A stretch of DNA of 64,000 nucleotides from Taeniopygia guttata (GCF_048771995.1 NC_133032.1:22483501-22547500); one strand, 5' to 3'; positions 14,421 through 61,873 are shown, counted from the first letter of the stretch. Numbers and translations are program-made. The notes: generated by a model not told the origin, from the letters alone.

Positions 14421-15714
14421 TTTGCTGCTGGTGGGGCCCAGCCCCTGATTGCAGCCGGGCAGCCGCCCCCAGCCCCGCCGGCCCCAGCAGAGCTGCAGCC
14501 GGGCACGGACGTTTGGGGTGCCGCTGAGCTACCGGCGGTGTGACAGGCAGGAAGCTTTTATTTGGGATCTCTAGGAAAAGGCAGAATCCTGCAGTGCAGC
14601 CAGCAGATGAAAGCATTTGTTGGGAGGCTACCAAAGATTTCATGTAACATAATTGCTGTGAATATTTTTTAGCGATTCGAGTGGTGCTCTGAGTAATTAA
14701 CTTTCCCGGTGTTGAAATCAGGTTGATTTGTTGATTCTGCACATAAGTGGTTGTCTGTGTCTGCCTAGGAAAAATGTTGTGTGTGACTCTGCATAGGCAC
14801 ATGCAAACCCTAATTTTAATTAGAATTTTGTGTATAATATATGTATCTCCTTTTTCTCAACAGGAATTGACTTTGAGAAGATATTTGCCTAACAGGAAAA
14901 ATTTAAAAAATGTGATTAGCATTTAAAGTTAACTTAGTTGGGTTCCAGGGTACTTCCGGAGGAGACCATAACACCTCTGATTTCAGCTAGGCTCAGGGTG
15001 GGGTTGAGCTATTTTGCATGACCCTGTGACCACATTTGCCTTCCTTTTCTTACCTGGAATTCCCAGTGGGTTACCCAAGCCTACTTGACATCAGAACCAT
15101 GTAAAGTTTTCTAATAAGACTTTTTTGTTTCTTCTTGTAAACCAGGAATGAGATCTGACCACCTTCACCCCCACACATCTCCACACCTTTGTGTCCTTTT
15201 TGCTTTTCTCCTAGGAAAGTTTCTATTAAAATGCAGGAGCTTCTTTTAGGATGTCGCACACATTCACACTGGCACTGAGCTGCTGCTTTAGAAGTTTCAT
15301 AGCAACCCGTTAGTTGTGGTTTTTTTTCCACACAACAACAATAACGAAGTGTCAAAAATCTCAAGTTGCTGTTATCAGAGGCAGAGAGTCTAAACCCCAT
15401 TTCTCAGCCTGTTTTCTATTCCCCACTCCGGAGTTGTCAGATGCTGTGACATGGCTCCATCACACCACGACTAGCAATCCCAACAAACAGAAAATTATTT
15501 CCAACTGGCAAACACGCTGTTTACTTTCCAGAAAAATTGCACTTTCCCATCTGACAGCTGATCAAGGGATCTCCTGCTGCTGTCAGCATGAAGAAGTGTT
15601 TAAACACAGGGATGGAAGTTTAAACATTTTCTCATTATCACAGAATAAAAAAAAATTAAAAAATAATAAAAAATAAAGGCATTGAGTCTCTCCGACCACC
15701 TGCTGTGGCAGTAA

Positions 15715-15840
15715 TGAAGCGATGTCACATGACCAGCCGGCGATGACTTTTATCTCTGCCCCAATATCGCTACTGAAGTGACACCTGTCACATGACCCGC
15801 AGCACAGCTTTCATCTGGGCTCCCCAAATGCACTTCTGCC
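15715..15840. repeat. Tandemly duplicated ~63-bp module with GTCACATGAC
   Basis: GTCACATGAC occurs at 15724-15733 and again at 15787-15796. The flanks match too: 'tgaag' lies before each copy, and 'tttatct' / 'ttcatct' followed by a C-rich stretch lies after each. The two halves look like a diverged tandem duplication of about 63 bp. TCACATGA is the E-box/M-box type bound by MITF/TFE and USF bHLH-Zip factors, so the pair could be a regulatory site. Duplication is seen directly; regulatory function is inferred. Confidence 0.5.
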
Positions 15841-15870
15841 TTGTGAAGGGGATTTTCCTGGCATTTCCCT

Positions 15871-15884
15871 CCCCCCCCCCCCCC
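15871..15884. repeat. Poly-C tract (14 C)
   Basis: An uninterrupted run of 14 C residues lies just to the right of the duplicated M-box module. It is a simple mononucleotide repeat, likely length-variable and prone to sequencing error. Confidence 0.9.
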
Positions 15885-16282
15885 ACACTTTAAAGAGCAT
15901 TGCCCACTTGCACCGTTACAGACAGGAGTTTGCTAGTTTTAAAGCCCTTGGATATTTTCTTAGGCATATATAATTTCACCAACAAACTTGCTCCAGGCTG
16001 AAACAAAACAGAATACTGGTCTGGGAGAGAAGTTATTTGATTTACTTCGAGATGTTTTTAAAGCAAATATTTAAATCTGATGTTAAATTCTCTTAACATA
16101 AAGGAGGATGTTAAAGGATTTCTCAAAAACCTCAGATTTGGTTTTAGTTTTTTATTAGGTAGTGAGAATAAACAGTTTGATGACCCTTAAGCACAATGAT
16201 CTCCATTTAGATGCACTTTATAAACTCTCACCTGCTTTACCAAAGCATCCTGCCCCTGCCAAAAGAAAGTATTTTCTGGGGG

Positions 16283-16305
16283 AAAAAAAAAAAAAAAAAA
16301 AAAAA
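16283..16305. repeat. Poly-A tract (23 A)
   Basis: An uninterrupted run of 23 A residues. No retroposed body with target-site duplications was recognised beside it, so it is listed as a simple repeat only. Confidence 0.9.
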
Positions 16306-19300
16306 GGAAAGGTCAGTCCTGCACCTCTTTGCTAATGTCTGGGACCTTTTCTGAGGTGTTCAACAGCAAACATTTGCCTTTGAGATGGGCCCACATAAAT
16401 GACAGCAGTACTGAGCACTTACTTGCCAGAACCCATTCAGTTATTATCTCAAAACAACATCAGACATTCAAATGTGACAGGGGATGATCACGCCACAGGA
16501 ACTAGATGTGAGCAGGCTGGAGATAAGAGAATATGAACTTGATGGATTTTTGCTTTCCTCCTTTCCTACTCCCTAGTCATCCATGAATGAAGTCTGGTAC
16601 TTTTCTCCCTGCATAATCTGATTCAGCTCACTAAAACAATGAAAAACTAAGTCAGCAAAAGAGTTCATAGTCTTCCATCTGTTTAGTGAATTAAATCAGG
16701 TCTTCAAGGGCTTACAAAGGTGCTAGAGAGAAAAAGAGAACGACTTTAAAGCTTGAAGCAGGGAGGGAAGTGGGGAAAACAGAACTGCTTCTTTGGGTGG
16801 CACTAACTTGGTACATGAATTCAGACATGTTTCTTGTTACCTACTCTTTCTGACTCATTACAACACTACATCCATTTTCCCCAAAGGCTGTTGCCCCTGA
16901 CATTGTGCATGCCAGGGCATGGAAAATCTACTGAGATAGTACTCCTGATGTAAATAGTATTCCCATTAGTTGAGGAGAGGAGTGATTAGGAGTCAGTTTC
17001 TTCCTGATGTGGCATGTTTTAGGCATTGGGCCTACAATGTTGAGTTAATGAACAGAAGACTTCTGGATTGCAGCATATCCAGGGTCATACTGGCTTTCTG
17101 TCCCTCTAGATACAGAATTATAAGGTATCATTTGACTCTTTGGCAATTTAGCATATGGCTAAATTTAGCAATGAAAGCCATTCTGTCCTACTGCTCTAGG
17201 GCAGAAGGAAGAAGAAATTTACAATTGATGCTCTGGATAGACCATGTGAAAAAGTGACTCAGTTCTCATCATTAGATCCCTCACTGCCCATGTATAACAA
17301 ATCATTCCATTTAGCATATCTTGAACATTCAGTTGCTCTTAATTAGGAGTAGACATTCAGCCACAACCATCCCACTGCAGGCCCTGGAGATCCTGCTTGT
17401 TCACTGCTCTTAGTCCAGACATCTCCAAGAATGCAAAAGGAATGCAACACAACCCCTATCCCAATTTAGGCGTCATGTACAGCTGCTCTGTTCAGTACTG
17501 AACAGGGAGGTCAGGTCATTGAGAGTGGCTGATATTTGGGGGATCCAAGTCCATGCAATCTAGAGGTAGAAAGACTTTTGGGACACAGTTTGCCTTTTCA
17601 TCAAGGCAGAGAATTTTAAGGAACATAACCTTAGGAAAATCTTGTCCTCTTAACTGAGCAGTGCCTGCAGATAGCCTATGTCCCCCTTAATGTAGCTAAT
17701 CTATACATTCCTGAAATTATGTCTGTAGCAAGGGCAAAGGGGAACATAAACTGTGCTGCTTCCTGCCCAGATCTACAGTGTGTGTTTGGTAAATGATGGA
17801 CTGGAGTGGGGATGGAGATGCAGCTCTCTTAACTAAAAGCTCACCTTTCAGCTGTTTCTGTGGCTGCCACCCATAGCTTCTTGACTGGTTTGGTTCCAAT
17901 GCCTCAACACTTTGTATAATTCTTGCTCAGAGAAGTTCTCCCAGCCATGCTAGTGACACTACTAAGATGAATAAAAATATTCAAGGTTTGTGTTTCTGCA
18001 CTTCAGTGATTTATCTTTGTCTTCTTCCCAGATGTGCTGTGAGGTTACACCAAGGCTACTGGTTTATATGTCCCAGAGCTAAGAAAAAGTATCCGAGATA
18101 ACTGCAACCAAGCAGACTAGTACTTAAACACAGTAAATTACTTGCTTTCCCAGTTCTTCCAGGAAGAATTCTATGAGAAATTTCATAGTAACTGCAGATG
18201 GGAAAGAGGTTTCTGATTTCCCCATGTATCCCCATCAGCACTCACCTCAGATTAGCTTTCCTTCTTATGGTCTGTCAGAGCCTTGAGATCAAGGAGATTA
18301 AAACACTGTGGAAACTCATTAATGAGCCAGGACTCTCTGCAACAGCTGGACCAAAAATGGACTGCATTTGGCTGCATCTTAATTCTCTGCCATCTCCCCT
18401 CTGCTCATCAACACCTGCACACATTTGGGATGGTGTATAAGACCCCTGAATTCAGCTCTAAGCAACCAGTCTGTAATGCACATGTCTAATGCTCTGCTGG
18501 TGTGGAACCAGTATGCTGGTAATCCTGTTAGTAATGGCAGAAGCTCCCTCTAGGAAATTATCACAAGTAGTCTTAAACAATTCCTTTTGTTGACAACTCT
18601 ATCCAAGAAACCATCTTCCCTGGAGACTTCACTCAACTTTTGACTAATCCCCTCCTTCCCTCAGGAGCTCTTTTGTTGAAGGAGATTGGAGGCATACCCC
18701 AAGAATGACAGGTCTCTGTAAGCCTTGGGTGAGCCTCTACATTCTTTCAATTGTCAGTCCCCATCTGTCCTGTTTGTACATCGATCTTCTGGTCCAGGGA
18801 GCTCTCTATTAAGTGACACATGGCTGAGTATATTCTGCAAGTCCAGTGTCCAGACTGTGCTGTTACCTCTTCGTTGCCAAGTCAATCCTTCTGACATTGC
18901 TTTCTGAAAAACAAAAGGCAGGACATCTGCACAATTTCATTCCCTTCTACTGAAAGGTGACTTTTGAAAAATACCCTACCCCTCAAACTGTGTCCTTGTT
19001 TTATAATCTCAAAGACTTTTCTTCATTTTGTCAATATAAGGAATTATTTCAAAGGTCCTTCGTGTAAGGGAGGGTACAATCTGTCCCTATTGCAGAGGAA
19101 TTCTATTAGGGGAAAAATCCATGGCCTAAGCCCTGAATAAAAAAGAATAAGAAATTACAATTACAAATATTCTGCAGGGCTAGTGCCTTCAGTTATTCTG
19201 CTTGTTAAAAGTTGGTTTAAAATAGGCTCTTCTCTTCCTGTAGATTCAGCTACACTTAGCTGGTACAGTATCACATACATGTAGGAGGTGTAGCATTAGA

Positions 19301-20676
19301 TACCTGAATATTTATTTTGAGAGGCAGAATGAGAACAGCAGATTCCAATGACCCATATGTTCCTCCTCAGCAGGTAGAGGGAAAGTGGTGGGTGGAATAG
19401 GGCAGAAAATGGGTGGAGTGTTGGCATGGAATATATATCACCCTGGGATAGACAACTGACAGTATCTCATCTTTACCTGAAACCAGAAGGACAAGGAGGA
19501 GTCTGTGATGATGTTTTGTCCCTTGCTGTGTTGCTCAGGGCCCATGGATTCAAGATGGAGCCTGGTATGTTTAGTTTTTTGGTTTTGTCTATTTTTGTAA
19601 CTTAACTCAGGTTGGCAAAGGAAGGAATGCTGGCCAGTTTCATTATGTTCCCAGGAAATTCCATTCTCTCATGTGCCAGTGTAAGACTGTTGTGCTTTAG
19701 ATGCCTATCTGCCTCTCATTAGAGTTGAAAAAGCACGCAGAAGCCCCTGCTTGAAACTAGTAGCCTATTAAAATGACAAAAAAAAAAAAATTACTGTTTC
19801 ATTTATAGCCTTGCTTGCATGTCTGAATCCAGATTACTTTTTTAAAAAGAGAATGAATAATATGAGCACCAACACATATAGAATGTTTTCCTGCAATGAA
19901 CTGCAGAAGAAAACTTGAGTTGACATTTAAGCTTGTTTAGCATGCTTTGTAAGCAGCTAAAAAAAAGGGACACAATCATATTGAGGACCAGTTAATATAT
20001 AACAAAAAATGTGACGAGTTTCTCCTACTAGTTGCAAGTTTAAATTATATATTTGTGAAATGCTCTCTAAATAATTTTAAATGGGCCCAATCCAAGTTCA
20101 TTGAACATTGATGCATGAGTGCCCTACTCAAGTGAGTTGTCCCAGAAGCCTTAGTGGAACTGACAGCCAGCTTTTCTGGCAGGATTAGTTCCTCTCTGAT
20201 CACAGAGAGGGAAAAGCCATCCTGTCTGCACTCAGCTGAGCAGGTGAGCAGGGAAGGCATTCAAGCTGCTCCAAAACTCAATCTGGTCACAGCGCTGGCA
20301 ATGTCAGGTTTTTCTTAAAAGGATTCCAGGCTGGCCTCTCTGCCTGCTGTTGTCTACATGATGAGGGCAGAAGGGGTAGAGAGGCTGTGAGACCAGGCAC
20401 TGAGTGCTGGGACCTGATCCTGTAGCAGATACAGGCCATCTACATGTATTTGGAAGCACAGATGGGTAGCTGAGGTGTGTCCTGCTATCCCAAGGTTGCC
20501 TCTTAGCTTGGCAGACAATTAGACAGAAAAACTAATTTGGCCTGAAAATCATTTTCCAGGTCTGCCCTGCAAGCACAGACCCAGCAGTGACACTGACAGG
20601 ACACATGCTGCTAACAAATGCACAAAGTAAACAAAGAGACAGGATATAATAAAAAAAATATTTTCTGGTAATTTCT

Positions 20677-20682
20677 TTTAAT
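20677..20682 (-). terminator. Candidate CDK15 polyadenylation signal (ATTAAA)
   Basis: On the minus strand an ATTAAA hexamer lies about 560 bases beyond the CDK15 stop codon and is followed by a U-rich stretch, as a cleavage/polyadenylation site should be. No AATAAA closer to the stop was found. The hexamer is common by chance, so this is only a candidate. Confidence 0.2.
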
Positions 20683-21242
20683 AACAGTGATTTTAAGCAA
20701 GCTTTTGCTCTTCTATAACAAAAATATGAAAAACGTTGATGCTGAAGCATAATTTCGAAACCTGACATTAAAATAGTGATTAATTAAAACCAAAGATATT
20801 ACAAGATAAGGAGATTTTGCCTAGCTCTGCTCAGGTTCCAATTCGTGTGAAATCAAAACAAGTAAGCTATGAAATGTGAACTCAGTAGGCAAGGACAAAG
20901 GCGAACAAAGCAATTTGGTCAGTTTAAGCAATGGGGAAATGAAGCAATACTTTGACTGGGGAGGCATTGGAGGAAAGGGCATTGGTCTGAGATTTGGCAG
21001 TATGTCAAAACAAATCCAAACCTCCCATGATACCACTGAACATTGTTCACTGGGGGCCATTGGCTTGCTGATCTCTTCTCTCTGAATGTGAAATTTCCCA
21101 CTTTGTTCTCACCCTGGAATGTGATCATCCAGCCTTGAGTATCAAGTCTATTTTCCCACCTTCAACACACGAAGAACTACATGTCCTAAGGGTAATGGCA
21201 ACACCTTTGACAATGGCAACTACATGCTTACCCAAGAATTAG

Positions 21243-55774
<34,532 letters not shown>

Positions 55775-57261
55775 GTTGTCCTGTTTAAATTAAACTGTGT
55801 CTCTTTTTTTCTCCTTGCTCCTCCTCATCCCTCTGTGTCTGTAATAACAGCTCATATGACTTGCATGAGATCTCTGCCTCAAAGAGTCTTGTGATTTCTG
55901 CAGTTTTCCTTTGAAAGTCCAAATGCACCTCTGGACTTCAGTTCCTTTGGTACATGCCCTCCAAAAACAGCCAACATTTTTTATACCAGAAGTTGGAGAA
56001 TTAATAAATCCAGACTTTCTGCTTGTATGCATTTCTTTCAGTTAAGCAACTCTCAGTGTAGTAAGTTGGAAAATGAAGGGATATGTTTCACACAGGAACA
56101 GGCCTTGACTTCCCTCCCTGCCTGTAGCAGCTCTAGGCTTCAGAATTCAGCCTCTGGGCTCTCAGGTGAATTTTCTGAGCACTGTGGCTGAGCTGTGCCT
56201 TCTGCAGGAGCTGTACATTGACTGCCCTTGCTTGGGCATTTACATTATGTGGGGACCTGTCTATCCCTGCTGGATGACGTGTCCAAGGGATGCAGTGAGT
56301 TGTAGCTGATGGTCTTGTCCATATGTCAGAAAAACCAGAGCAAACGGATTAATCCTGCCCAGTGTAGAGTAGGGAATGTATTTACCCTGGGTGTGGACAG
56401 CCAAAAGTCCTCTTCATATAGTCCTGCATGAGCAGGACTCACTGTGCAGCTTCCTAGGACTAACACCCAACCCACACACGGACAATGACAAGAGTTGAGG
56501 GGGCAGACATTGTCCTGTGGTATTTTTCTGCTGACCCACTAGGTCCTTCAGTTTTCATTTGAATGCATCACATGAAATCTTCCTTTGCTTCACTGTTTTG
56601 ATGTTCAAGAATAACACTTTTTCATTGAGCATAATTATTTCTTTAAAGCAAAAATGTCTTGGGAAGCCAGGAACAATTTCTCTGTCTTGTTGCAACCAAA
56701 CCACCCAGAGTCTGCACGTCAGGGAGTAGAGGGGAAATACTGTCACAAAGAGAAGTAATCCAACTTTTGCCAGGTAGCCAGAGATGACAAATGAAGAAAG
56801 CATACTTATAGCTAATGACTGTTGTTATTGAAAAAAAAAAACAAAACAAAACTGGAGTAATCATTCCAGTTAGTGGAGGAAATGCTCTAATAGAAATAGA
56901 ACTATTAAATATTTCTAATAGAAATGTTCAATAGTTATCCCTTTAAAAATGTAAGAATTTATAAAGGAGAGCCTATACGTGTCTTTGGAACCATAGTTTT
57001 TAAATGAAAGTTTCAGGCAACATAAAAAATAGTCTACTAAGAGGTGACACAACTTTAAAAGCGCATTTTACAAAACTTGCTCAAATAGAAACACATGGAT
57101 ATGCCCATGTAGCGATGTGTATCTGTATATATATGGCATGTGTATGTGCATATACACACATAGGTGTAGACCCATATTGTGTATATACACATTGGTGTGT
57201 TTATGTGTACATACTTAAATGTATTCTGTGAAACCGATGCCAGTGGAATACCACCCACAGA
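55775..57261. other. CDK15-ALS2 intergenic spacer
   Basis: About 1.5 kb between the CDK15 start codon and the CpG island. It must hold the CDK15 5' UTR and promoter, neither of which I can place. A degenerate TA/CA-repeat stretch lies at about 57105-57215, directly against the island. No coding exon was recognised. Confidence 0.5.
57105..57215. repeat. Degenerate TG/TA microsatellite-like stretch
   Basis: Imperfect runs of tgtgtat, tatatata, catacacaca and gtgtatatac give an alternating purine-pyrimidine stretch of about 110 bp next to the CpG island. It is an old, broken microsatellite. Confidence 0.6.
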
Positions 57262-57960
57262 CGTGTGTGCATGAGTGGCACAAACGCGGGTACGCACACG
57301 CGCCTGCGGCAGCGCCGCTCTTCACGCCGGGCCGCTCCTCAGGGGCAGCTCCACCTGCGGCAGCTGCGGCACAGGCCCTCTCCCCGTTACAGCAGCGACG
57401 GGCGGGTCTGCGGAGCAGGAAGGGCCAGACGGGCGCTGGCACCGATCCCTCACGGGCCGGCCCCGGGCTCTTCACTTGCGCCTCGAATACTTCCCGACGC
57501 GCACCCACGTGTCGCTACTGTCTCTGCCTGTTTTGTCCCGGGCAGGGACCCGTCGGCGCTAGCGCTGTGCTGGCTCCGCCCCCTGCACGTCCCGCGCCCC
57601 CGCGTGAGTCAGCCGAGCGGCGCGAGGGGCTGCGGGCCGCGCGCGGCTGCGAACGGCGCGGCGGTGACAGGTGCGGGCTGCGCGAGGGGGGCTGCGCGCG
57701 GGGGGGGCTGCGCGCGGGGGGCTGCGCGCGGGGGTGCTGCGCCTGAGGGCAGCGGCGCCTGAGGGCGGCGGCGCCTGAGGGCGGCGGTGGCGCTCCCCGC
57801 GCCCGCCGCACCTGCGCTGCGGGACCGGAGCGCCCGGCGGCACCGGCGGCATGGAAAGGCCCCGCGCCGCCCCGGCTGCGCCCTGGGAGGTGCGGAGAGG
57901 CCGAAGAGCAGCTCCGACGGACCCCTGGGTGTGCAGCTGTAACCGCGCTGCCATGGGCTG
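57262..57960 (+). promoter_or_regulatory. ALS2: CpG island, probable ALS2 promoter
   Basis: There is an abrupt shift to very high GC and frequent CpG from about 57262 to 57960; the surrounding DNA is AT-rich. It contains CACGTG at 57506-57511, an AP-1-type TGAGTCA at 57605-57611 and a G-rich tandem array at 57674-57790. ALS2 exon 1 is non-coding in mammals and should start here, about 4 kb before the start-codon exon. Possible exon 1 donors are GACAG/GTGCGG at 57670/57671 and GGGAG/GTGCGG near 57886, and I cannot choose between them. Open frames of up to 183 codons here are compositional. Confidence 0.75.
57674..57790 (+). repeat. GC minisatellite inside the CpG island
   Basis: GCTGCGCG followed by a G-run of four to eight bases recurs with starts at 57677, 57691, 57707, 57721 and (variant) 57736. 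A second unit, GCGCCTGAGGGC, then recurs at 57739, 57755 and 57771 with an exact 16-bp period. The plus strand offers four successive long G-runs, a possible G-quadruplex with eight-base loops. Copy number may be misassembled, because such sequence is hard to read. Confidence 0.8.
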
Positions 57961-60900
57961 GTACAGCAGAGATCTCGAGGTGTAGTTCTGTCGGGTCCGT
58001 AAGGTCCCCCCTCTCTTGGTGGAAAGAGACCGCCGAACTGTAACTGGCATGCCCATCTCCTTGCACTTGCGTTTAAAAGTCCCGTCCCTTTGCGTGCCTT
58101 GCTTGCTCGGGGTTAATGCAGTTCAGCTTTGGGAGTGCATTGAGTGATGGTGCTGCTGTGCCTGCAGTACCCTGCACAGGTGACATAGTGTCCTGTCACT
58201 GTCACAGACCTGCTCGTCCACAACGAAAACTGGGCAGCAACCGGAGTGCTCGTAGATGCTGTGTAGTTAATCACTGCTGTTGTAGGGCTGCAGCTTATGT
58301 AAACTAGCTTTACTTACCACTTTCAGTGTCTGCAGAGTGAACTGTCTCCAGACGGGGAAGCGCATGAAAATGTGGAAAATTGAGGTGTAATTTCAAAAGA
58401 AAAAGGGGCAGAAGGAGATTCAGAATTGTCTCTTTCGAGTGTAGTAAATTTTAAGTTTTTAATTACATGCTGTAGCAGATAATTTTCACATGTGTTGGTT
58501 TTTATTCTCTGACTTCTTTACTGATTTATTTTGCTACCATCCTGCATCCACTGGAACTGGCATTAAAAGCTTTGCACCCTTGCCCTCATCCAAAGGAATC
58601 ACTACCGTCTTTCAGTAGCCAGTTGTTTTGTTTTGTTCTGAGCAGGTCTTAATCACACAATGCTAAAAGTAGTGGTTAGTGCTGACCAAAACACAAGGGC
58701 TTCTTTAACTAGTTACACATTGTATGTAAGCCACAGTTGTCAACAGTAAATGATGTTGACAACCCTGTTTTGCATAAGGAAGCTTGGAGATCACCTCTTC
58801 AGAACCTGAGTAGCTAATTCGGTATAACAAACACGCAGTCTTTGTCCTGCAAGTTATTGCTAAATGTGATGCAACAAATGTATTAAAAATGTGTAAGTAA
58901 ACATGTATGAAAGCTGTAGAAATATTTGCAGTGTTTATTGACCAGCAGGTAAGTAAGCACATGAGGCCCATGGGAGTTGTAGTGTTTCTCAAAGCCGGGG
59001 GCACACCGGCTGTTGCTGTTCAGCAGTGAATGTAAGATTACCTTCGTACCTGTGGTGCTCACTTAAAAATGGTCAGCGAAGAGCACAGTGCCTGATCATG
59101 AGAGAAGTGTTTGCTCCATGTCATTCCCAACCATGGCAGTTGTTACAGTGTGGTAGTGTTTGATTTCTGGAGAATTTGCCTTTAACTTTGTAAGTGGAGA
59201 GTATGACATCAGTGTCATGCCAGTGACCATCTGTCTGTAGCACAAATCCATTTCATAATTGGCACTCCTTGCTGCTTTCCACTCGCAGCGTTGAAAGAAA
59301 AATGTAACAGTAAAAGTATGGGCAGAGCAGTGAAGGTGCTGGTATCACACTGAACTTCCATGCAGGAGTGTTGTTTTGTGCCTGGATGTTCACCTCCATG
59401 AATGCTAAATTTAATAACAATTCAGGTAATCTTAGTAGAAAGGAAATAATGTAGATGTAATGTGAGACTAAGCAAGGAAAATTACATGTTTCTGCTGGAA
59501 GAAACCTTCTGTTACAATTACTTTACTTAGTTTGTAGCTGTGGCAAAGCAACTTGTATTTTGTGTTAGCTGTCAAATGGGAATAATATTGTGCTGTCCTA
59601 GCAGTGAATAAGAGCTTGAACTTGAAAGTGATTGCAGAATGTCTTGAAGAATGTCTCATCTCTGGAAAGAAAACAGTTTGACTCTTGTTTTCCATTTTAT
59701 GCGTAAATGCTTGGTAATGCAACCTGAAGTGTGAGCTTCTGTAAAGAAAAGAATATCTGTCACTGCCATCGTATCATGCTCTTAGTTTCTAATTTGCCCC
59801 TGTTGCAGCTTTCTTACTTAATAATTATGTAAACAGTTTTTCAATTTGGCCTTGAAGGGAGATCTTGCAAAACAGCTAATCAAATGCCTGTCTTTAACTT
59901 TATTATAATTGTCTTACAACCTTCTGATTGTAACAACATAGGTTTTTTTTGCAGTTGAGGCTCATGAAAATGAAAAAAAATTCTTTGAATCCTTAAAAAA
60001 AGTCCATAAATTCTAGAAGTCAAGAGTTTTAAGCCTCAGTTCCTTAAGCTCAAATAACTATATGTGATGTAAATGGTATATTTGTTGGTACTTCAGTTAC
60101 TCTATCAAAGTGTTCATCTCTTTGATTCAGTGATCCACTGAGTTGTTTTGTTTGAAGCCAGTGTCCTTCACAAAAGAGAGGTGCTAGTATTTTCAAGAGA
60201 ATGAATTGTAGGGTTAGGTGGTTTTGAGTAGGCTAAAGAAAACCCTAAATTTACTTGCTCTGAGCAAGAACACGTCAGCAAGTTATGGTTCCAAAAATGT
60301 GCTTCCATTTTCCTTTGATGTTTCATCAACACCTCTGCTACTGAAGCGTCGCATGACAGTTCCCTTATATTTGTGAGACTTCCTTTGTTAATATTTTAAG
60401 AGTTAACTTTTACAATTGTAAGTGGTTTTTTTCCTTTTGTAGTTGAGGAAGGAGAGGCTGTCTTGAAAGCATATCTTTCTGGTGACTAGTGTGTCTTTGT
60501 GTTCCTAGAAAGTATGCTCTGGTTTTTGGGTTTATTTAGAGCAGGGTGCATATGACTTACCACAATACCATGTTATCAAATCTTTATCTTTTTGAGGTCT
60601 GTTCTTTGCCAACTCTGAAGCCCAAATCGGGTCCTGTATCTGAAAGGCTGGAATTGTTTGTGTATGTGAAGGTCTCCTTCGTAATTCATTATTCAGAGCA
60701 CTCCAGTGAAATGAGAGATTTTGTTAGTTATTTTAATTATTTATTAACTCAAAAATGACTGATTCCAAGTGTGCACTGAAACTTCTGTATGAGAGTTACA
60801 CATCTGAATATGTTTTGTCTCTTTTATTCATGACTGGCCATATATATTTCTGTGTCCAAAAGGTTCAGCTACTTATTCTGGGTCTTAATTCTTATACTAA

Positions 60901-61806
60901 TTTGTTTTCTGATTTTGTTACAGTGGATATCAGATAGCAACTATAATAAAGCAACAGCATTTATATGTGAAACTTTTTTTGAATAAATGTGATTATACAC
61001 ATGTATTAATGTAACTAAAATCTGTAATATTTCATATAGTAAGGCAGTAGATCAAGAGCAATCACAGTTGTTTTAATACTAAAAGAAGCCAAACATGTTG
61101 ATCCTAAGAAACAAAGATTAACTGTAGCTTTGTTTTATTCCAAGAAAAGTAATACAAAGTTATCTTCATGAGGATGGAAAGGTGTGAGGGTAAACTTGCA
61201 AAATTCAACATCGGAGAGAATGAAATAGTAGCTGGAGCAGCCACTTTTTTCCCCTTGCCTTCCACAGTTGTCTTTATCTCCATAGGCTACCAGTTTGCAT
61301 GAAGAAATGTTTTGAACTCTGCTTTCTGTATTTCTGCCCAGGCAGAATTGCACCTGCTGATGGTGATGTGTGATTTGGTTCAGGAATTAAGTTACAAATT
61401 CAGCTCCTAATAATTTTCTGCTCATGCAAATCTGTTCACCTTAAATTTAGCTGAGTATTGAATTCTGTCTTATGACTGAAAATGAATCAATTTGGTGGTT
61501 TTTGAGAGTGGTGTAATGAGAATTGCATAGAGAGATTGATGTGAATTTCTGCCTTTGAACGAGGTTTTGTTCATTCTGTCCTTACAATAGACCCATTGTG
61601 AGCTGAGTAGTTAGGATGAGTCTGGCTGTTATTTTCTGTCTGCCAACTCAGTGTGAGTGGACTAAATATAAATACTTGAACCATCCTGGCATTGTGGAAG
61701 TGTTTATTTATTGAATTCAAGAGCAAAACTTTTGGAGGTTTTTGGGGTTTTGTTGTTATTGTTTTATGTTATTTGTGATTAAATAGCTTGGTTTTATGTT
61801 TTTCAG
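57961..61806 (+). other. ALS2: ALS2 first intron
   Basis: About 3.8 kb between the CpG island and the start-codon exon, ending in the acceptor 'tttatgtttttcag'. It is T-rich on the plus strand, as expected for an intron in that orientation. No exon or mobile element was recognised. The 5' limit depends on the unresolved exon 1 donor. Confidence 0.6.
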
Positions 61807-61820
61807 TTTGTGAAATTTAT

Positions 61821-61846
61821 ATTGTTCCTTTTGAAAGAGGAACAAT
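61821..61846 (+). promoter_or_regulatory. Leader hairpin in ALS2 5' UTR
   Basis: ATTGTTCCT pairs exactly with AGGAACAAT around an eight-base loop. It sits 30 bases before the ALS2 start codon. The pairing is seen directly; an effect on translation is inferred. Confidence 0.55.
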
Positions 61847-61855
61847 TTGGTGGTG

Positions 61856-61873
61856 ATGGAGTGCTGCCACTGA
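61856..61873 (+). CDS. Upstream ORF in ALS2 leader (MECCH)
   Basis: ATG GAG TGC TGC CAC TGA: five codons and a stop, ending three bases before the ALS2 ATG at 61877. The context around its ATG (GGTGATGG) has a G at +4. Upstream ORFs this close normally lower re-initiation at the next ATG. It is a regulatory candidate and not a protein gene. Confidence 0.5.
   Translation: MECCH

Larger units (their letters stand above)
7203..21242. other. Intergenic DNA on the 3' side of CDK15
   Basis: No coding exon could be supported. This interval includes any CDK15 3' UTR, immediately below 21243, whose end is not fixed. It has mononucleotide runs (14 C at 15871-15884, 23 A at 16283-16305) and several motif-rich blocks listed separately (about 9400-9640, 13960-14060, 14310-14420 and 15715-15840). 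In mammals the interval beyond the CDK15 3' end is a long gap before FZD7, so distal regulatory elements would be unsurprising, but nothing in the sequence proves it. Confidence 0.55.

Noticed and set aside
14374-14802. 142-codon open frame on the minus strand
   Set aside because: It crosses a candidate non-coding element and a GC-rich patch. No family resemblance and no splice context.
1-21242. Search for FZD7, the expected neighbour beyond CDK15
   Set aside because: FZD7 is a single-exon gene with a reading frame of about 570 codons. No frame anywhere near that length is present, so it must lie outside the window.
57219-58066. Open frames of 165-183 codons on both strands across the CpG island
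   Set aside because: Stops are rare in very GC-rich DNA. The translations are Ala/Arg/Gly/Pro low-complexity in several frames at once, and they cross the tandem array.
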